Source: Cytophagaceae bacterium
Lineage (GTDB): Bacteria; Bacteroidota; Bacteroidia; Flavobacteriales; Flavobacteriaceae
Length of the DNA: 64,000 nucleotides
Direction of reading: 5' to 3'
Assembly: GCA_002710685.1 (NCBI GenBank)
Contig: PALD01000037.1
Coordinates: forward strand, 239,953 to 303,952
Below the pieces are notes generated by a model, which was given only the letters and a program-made list of their open reading frames with translations, was not told the origin of the DNA and did no database searches. Positions 63,044 to 64,000 of the stretch are shown here, one piece after another; within the stretch, counting starts at the first letter, position 1; each line of letters begins with the position of its first letter. The position numbers and the translations under genes were made by a program.

Positions 63044-63433
63044 TCATCGCTGTAAGTAGATGTCATGGGGCAAATAAAACTCCCCATCAGGTTCTGAAAT
63101 TATTTCTAGGTGTAATTTATCAGGGTTTACGAGGGTTAGTTTTATTTGTCCTGTAGTATTGCTGAAGGAACTTTTAAATGTTCCTGTGAAAATGTCTGGC
63201 CCACTAACACTTAAATAAATACACGGTTCTTCTGATTCTGCACAGTCTATTTTATTTCCTTGTTGAAATATCGAGCAGTATGAACCTACTATCTGTGAGT
63301 TCGAATTATTTGAGAGGCTAATTTCAACAAAATTTTCATCATTACTTGAACTCCAGCTCCATGTGCCGGAGATATCCTGAGAGAAAGAAAAATTTATCGT
63401 TAGCAAAAATATTAAGCTTAAAAAAGTTTTCAT
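63044..63433 (-). CDS. Small secreted protein of unknown function
   Basis: This 129-residue protein has a signal peptide (MKTFLSLIFLLTINFSFSQ). A lipocalin-like beta pattern follows (DISGTWSWSSSNDENFVEI, IVGSYCSIFQQG, FTGTFKSSFSNTTGQIKLTL). AT-rich. It lies 5 bp after the truncated gene at 63439 and was probably in one operon with it; with the IS inserted upstream its original promoter is gone unless the IS supplies one. Confidence 0.72.
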   Translation of the reverse strand: MKTFLSLIFLLTINFSFSQDISGTWSWSSSNDENFVEISLSNNSNSQIVGSYCSIFQQGNKIDCAESEEPCIYLSVSGPDIFTGTFKSSFSNTTGQIKLTLVNPDKLHLEIISEPDGEFYLPHDIYLQR

Positions 63434-63438
63434 AAATT

Positions 63439-63900
63439 TTAATAGTGGTTATATTCAATACTTTGTATAATGCCAGTTGAATCAGTCCAAAAGATAAAAC
63501 TATCATTAGAATCCTGTTTTCTAAAATAGGCCACTTTTCCATTTTCAGTGGGATTGAATTCTACATTAGGTATCTGGTTGATATTATCTCCCACGGATAA
63601 TATGGTGTTTTTTAATTTGATATTAGAATTTACATTAGTTATTTTAAAGTAGGCAATCTTATAATCATTACCAGAATCAGTCTTGTCTTCAAATCTGAAA
63701 TTTAAACCCATCAGTGTATTATTAAATTCCCTTGAGAGTTCAGGATCCTCATATTCAGAATAATCCATAAAATTAAACGATAAATTTTTAACCTGCTGTT
63801 CATCGCCATTTGTATTGTTCAAGTCTGAGAATAGAGTGTTGTTTATTTTTATTTGAGAATATTCAGTAGAGGTTAGAAAACTAATATTCTGTGCACTGCA
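63439..63900 (-). pseudogene. Secreted-protein gene cut off in its signal peptide by an insertion sequence
   Basis: The minus-strand frame ending at 63439 is often started at a TTG (63822), but it stays open upstream and reads CSAQNISFLTSTEYSQIKIN through to base 63900, where the IS-like sequence begins. CSAQ looks like the end of a signal peptide or a lipobox, so only the first ~15-20 residues are missing. The remaining 153 residues (MGLNFRFEDKTDSGNDYKI, then IFWTDSTGIIQSIEYN) have no family I recognise. The gene is inactivated or at best unexported. Confidence 0.65.
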
Positions 63901-63901
63901 G

Positions 63902-64000
63902 TGTAATGCTCCCTAAAAACTAGACCATTTGCTTGGTTAAAAAACGAAAGTTTAAATTTAACCAAGATTATGAAAGGAAAACGAAGAAAGTTCAGTGCCC
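63902..64000 (+). mobile_element. Left end of an IS3-family-like insertion sequence, truncated by the window
   Basis: A TG-starting, non-coding terminal region of about 68 bases is followed at 63970 by the start of a transposase-like frame. It interrupts the signal-peptide region of a secreted-protein gene. The exact left end, the right end and the target duplication cannot be seen. Confidence 0.6.
63970..64000 (+). CDS. Start of an IS3-type transposase OrfA, truncated by the window
   Basis: Ten codons are visible: MKGKRRKFSA. This matches the usual start of IS3-family OrfA proteins (M-K-x-x-R-R-K-F-S-x-E-F-K). The position about 68 bp inside the element also fits. Only the first residues are available, so the family call is tentative. 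Confidence 0.6.
   Translation, partial: MKGKRRKFSA

Overview
This is a window from a Bacteroidota chromosome, almost certainly a marine-type member of the Flavobacteriaceae. Several things point there: Bacteroidota-type promoter boxes (TAnnTTTG) ahead of many genes, no Shine-Dalgarno-like leaders, many lipoproteins with short Flavobacterial signal sequences, a complete Bat (aerotolerance) operon, a PorZ-type protein of the type IX secretion system, a TonB-dependent receptor and an NADP-type glutamate dehydrogenase. The genus cannot be fixed from the sequence alone.

Layout. Bases 1-8200 hold the 3' part of an ALDH7-type aldehyde dehydrogenase, a zinc-ribbon/SPFH envelope-stress-like pair, a membrane-anchored helix-hairpin-helix protein, an AlbA_2 protein coupled to a PPP-type phosphatase, a YdfG-like dehydrogenase followed by a frameshifted small secreted gene, and a DUF4382 lipoprotein. 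Bases 8513-17639 are one long Bat operon (moxR, DUF58, a BatD-like gene, batA, batB, batC, batD, batE). Bases 17708-20931 hold a carbonic anhydrase/SulP pair for inorganic carbon and cvpA. Bases 20978-29211 are mostly housekeeping (pheS, gpsA, nadD, gmk, yicC) with small membrane and lipoprotein genes between them.

Bases 29341-41033 form a sugar catabolic locus. Two secreted DUF1080 proteins, two TIM-barrel isomerases, a Gfo/Idh/MocA oxidoreductase and a nucleoside/sugar-type permease run leftwards. They are divergent from a GMC dehydrogenase, its gluconate-dehydrogenase-subunit-3-like partner and a third TIM barrel. A trehalase and an azurin follow. The set fits oxidation of glycosides at C3 and cleavage of the 3-keto sugars. 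A perfect 14-bp palindrome lies in the divergent promoter region.

Bases 41172-55617 are mixed housekeeping: YheT hydrolase, thioesterase, EamA transporter, ArsC-like reductase, DinB, a cystathionine gamma-synthase gene broken by one extra base, gdhA, porZ, recO, a TonB receptor and a HipA-like kinase with DUF3037. Bases 55606-60300 are AT-rich accessory DNA with two paralogous S41 peptidases, lipoproteins and gene remnants, including a decayed copy of the DUF3037 tail. ssb and recQ follow. The window ends where the left end of an IS3-like insertion sequence cuts off a small secreted-protein gene.

The most unusual feature at the scale of the whole window is a dispersed family of short palindromes (TTTGGCTTAAAGCCAAA, GGCTTTCGCCGAAA, TTTCGC-N4-GCGAAA and relatives) found both between genes and inside coding sequences. 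Some arms differ by compensatory changes that keep the symmetry.
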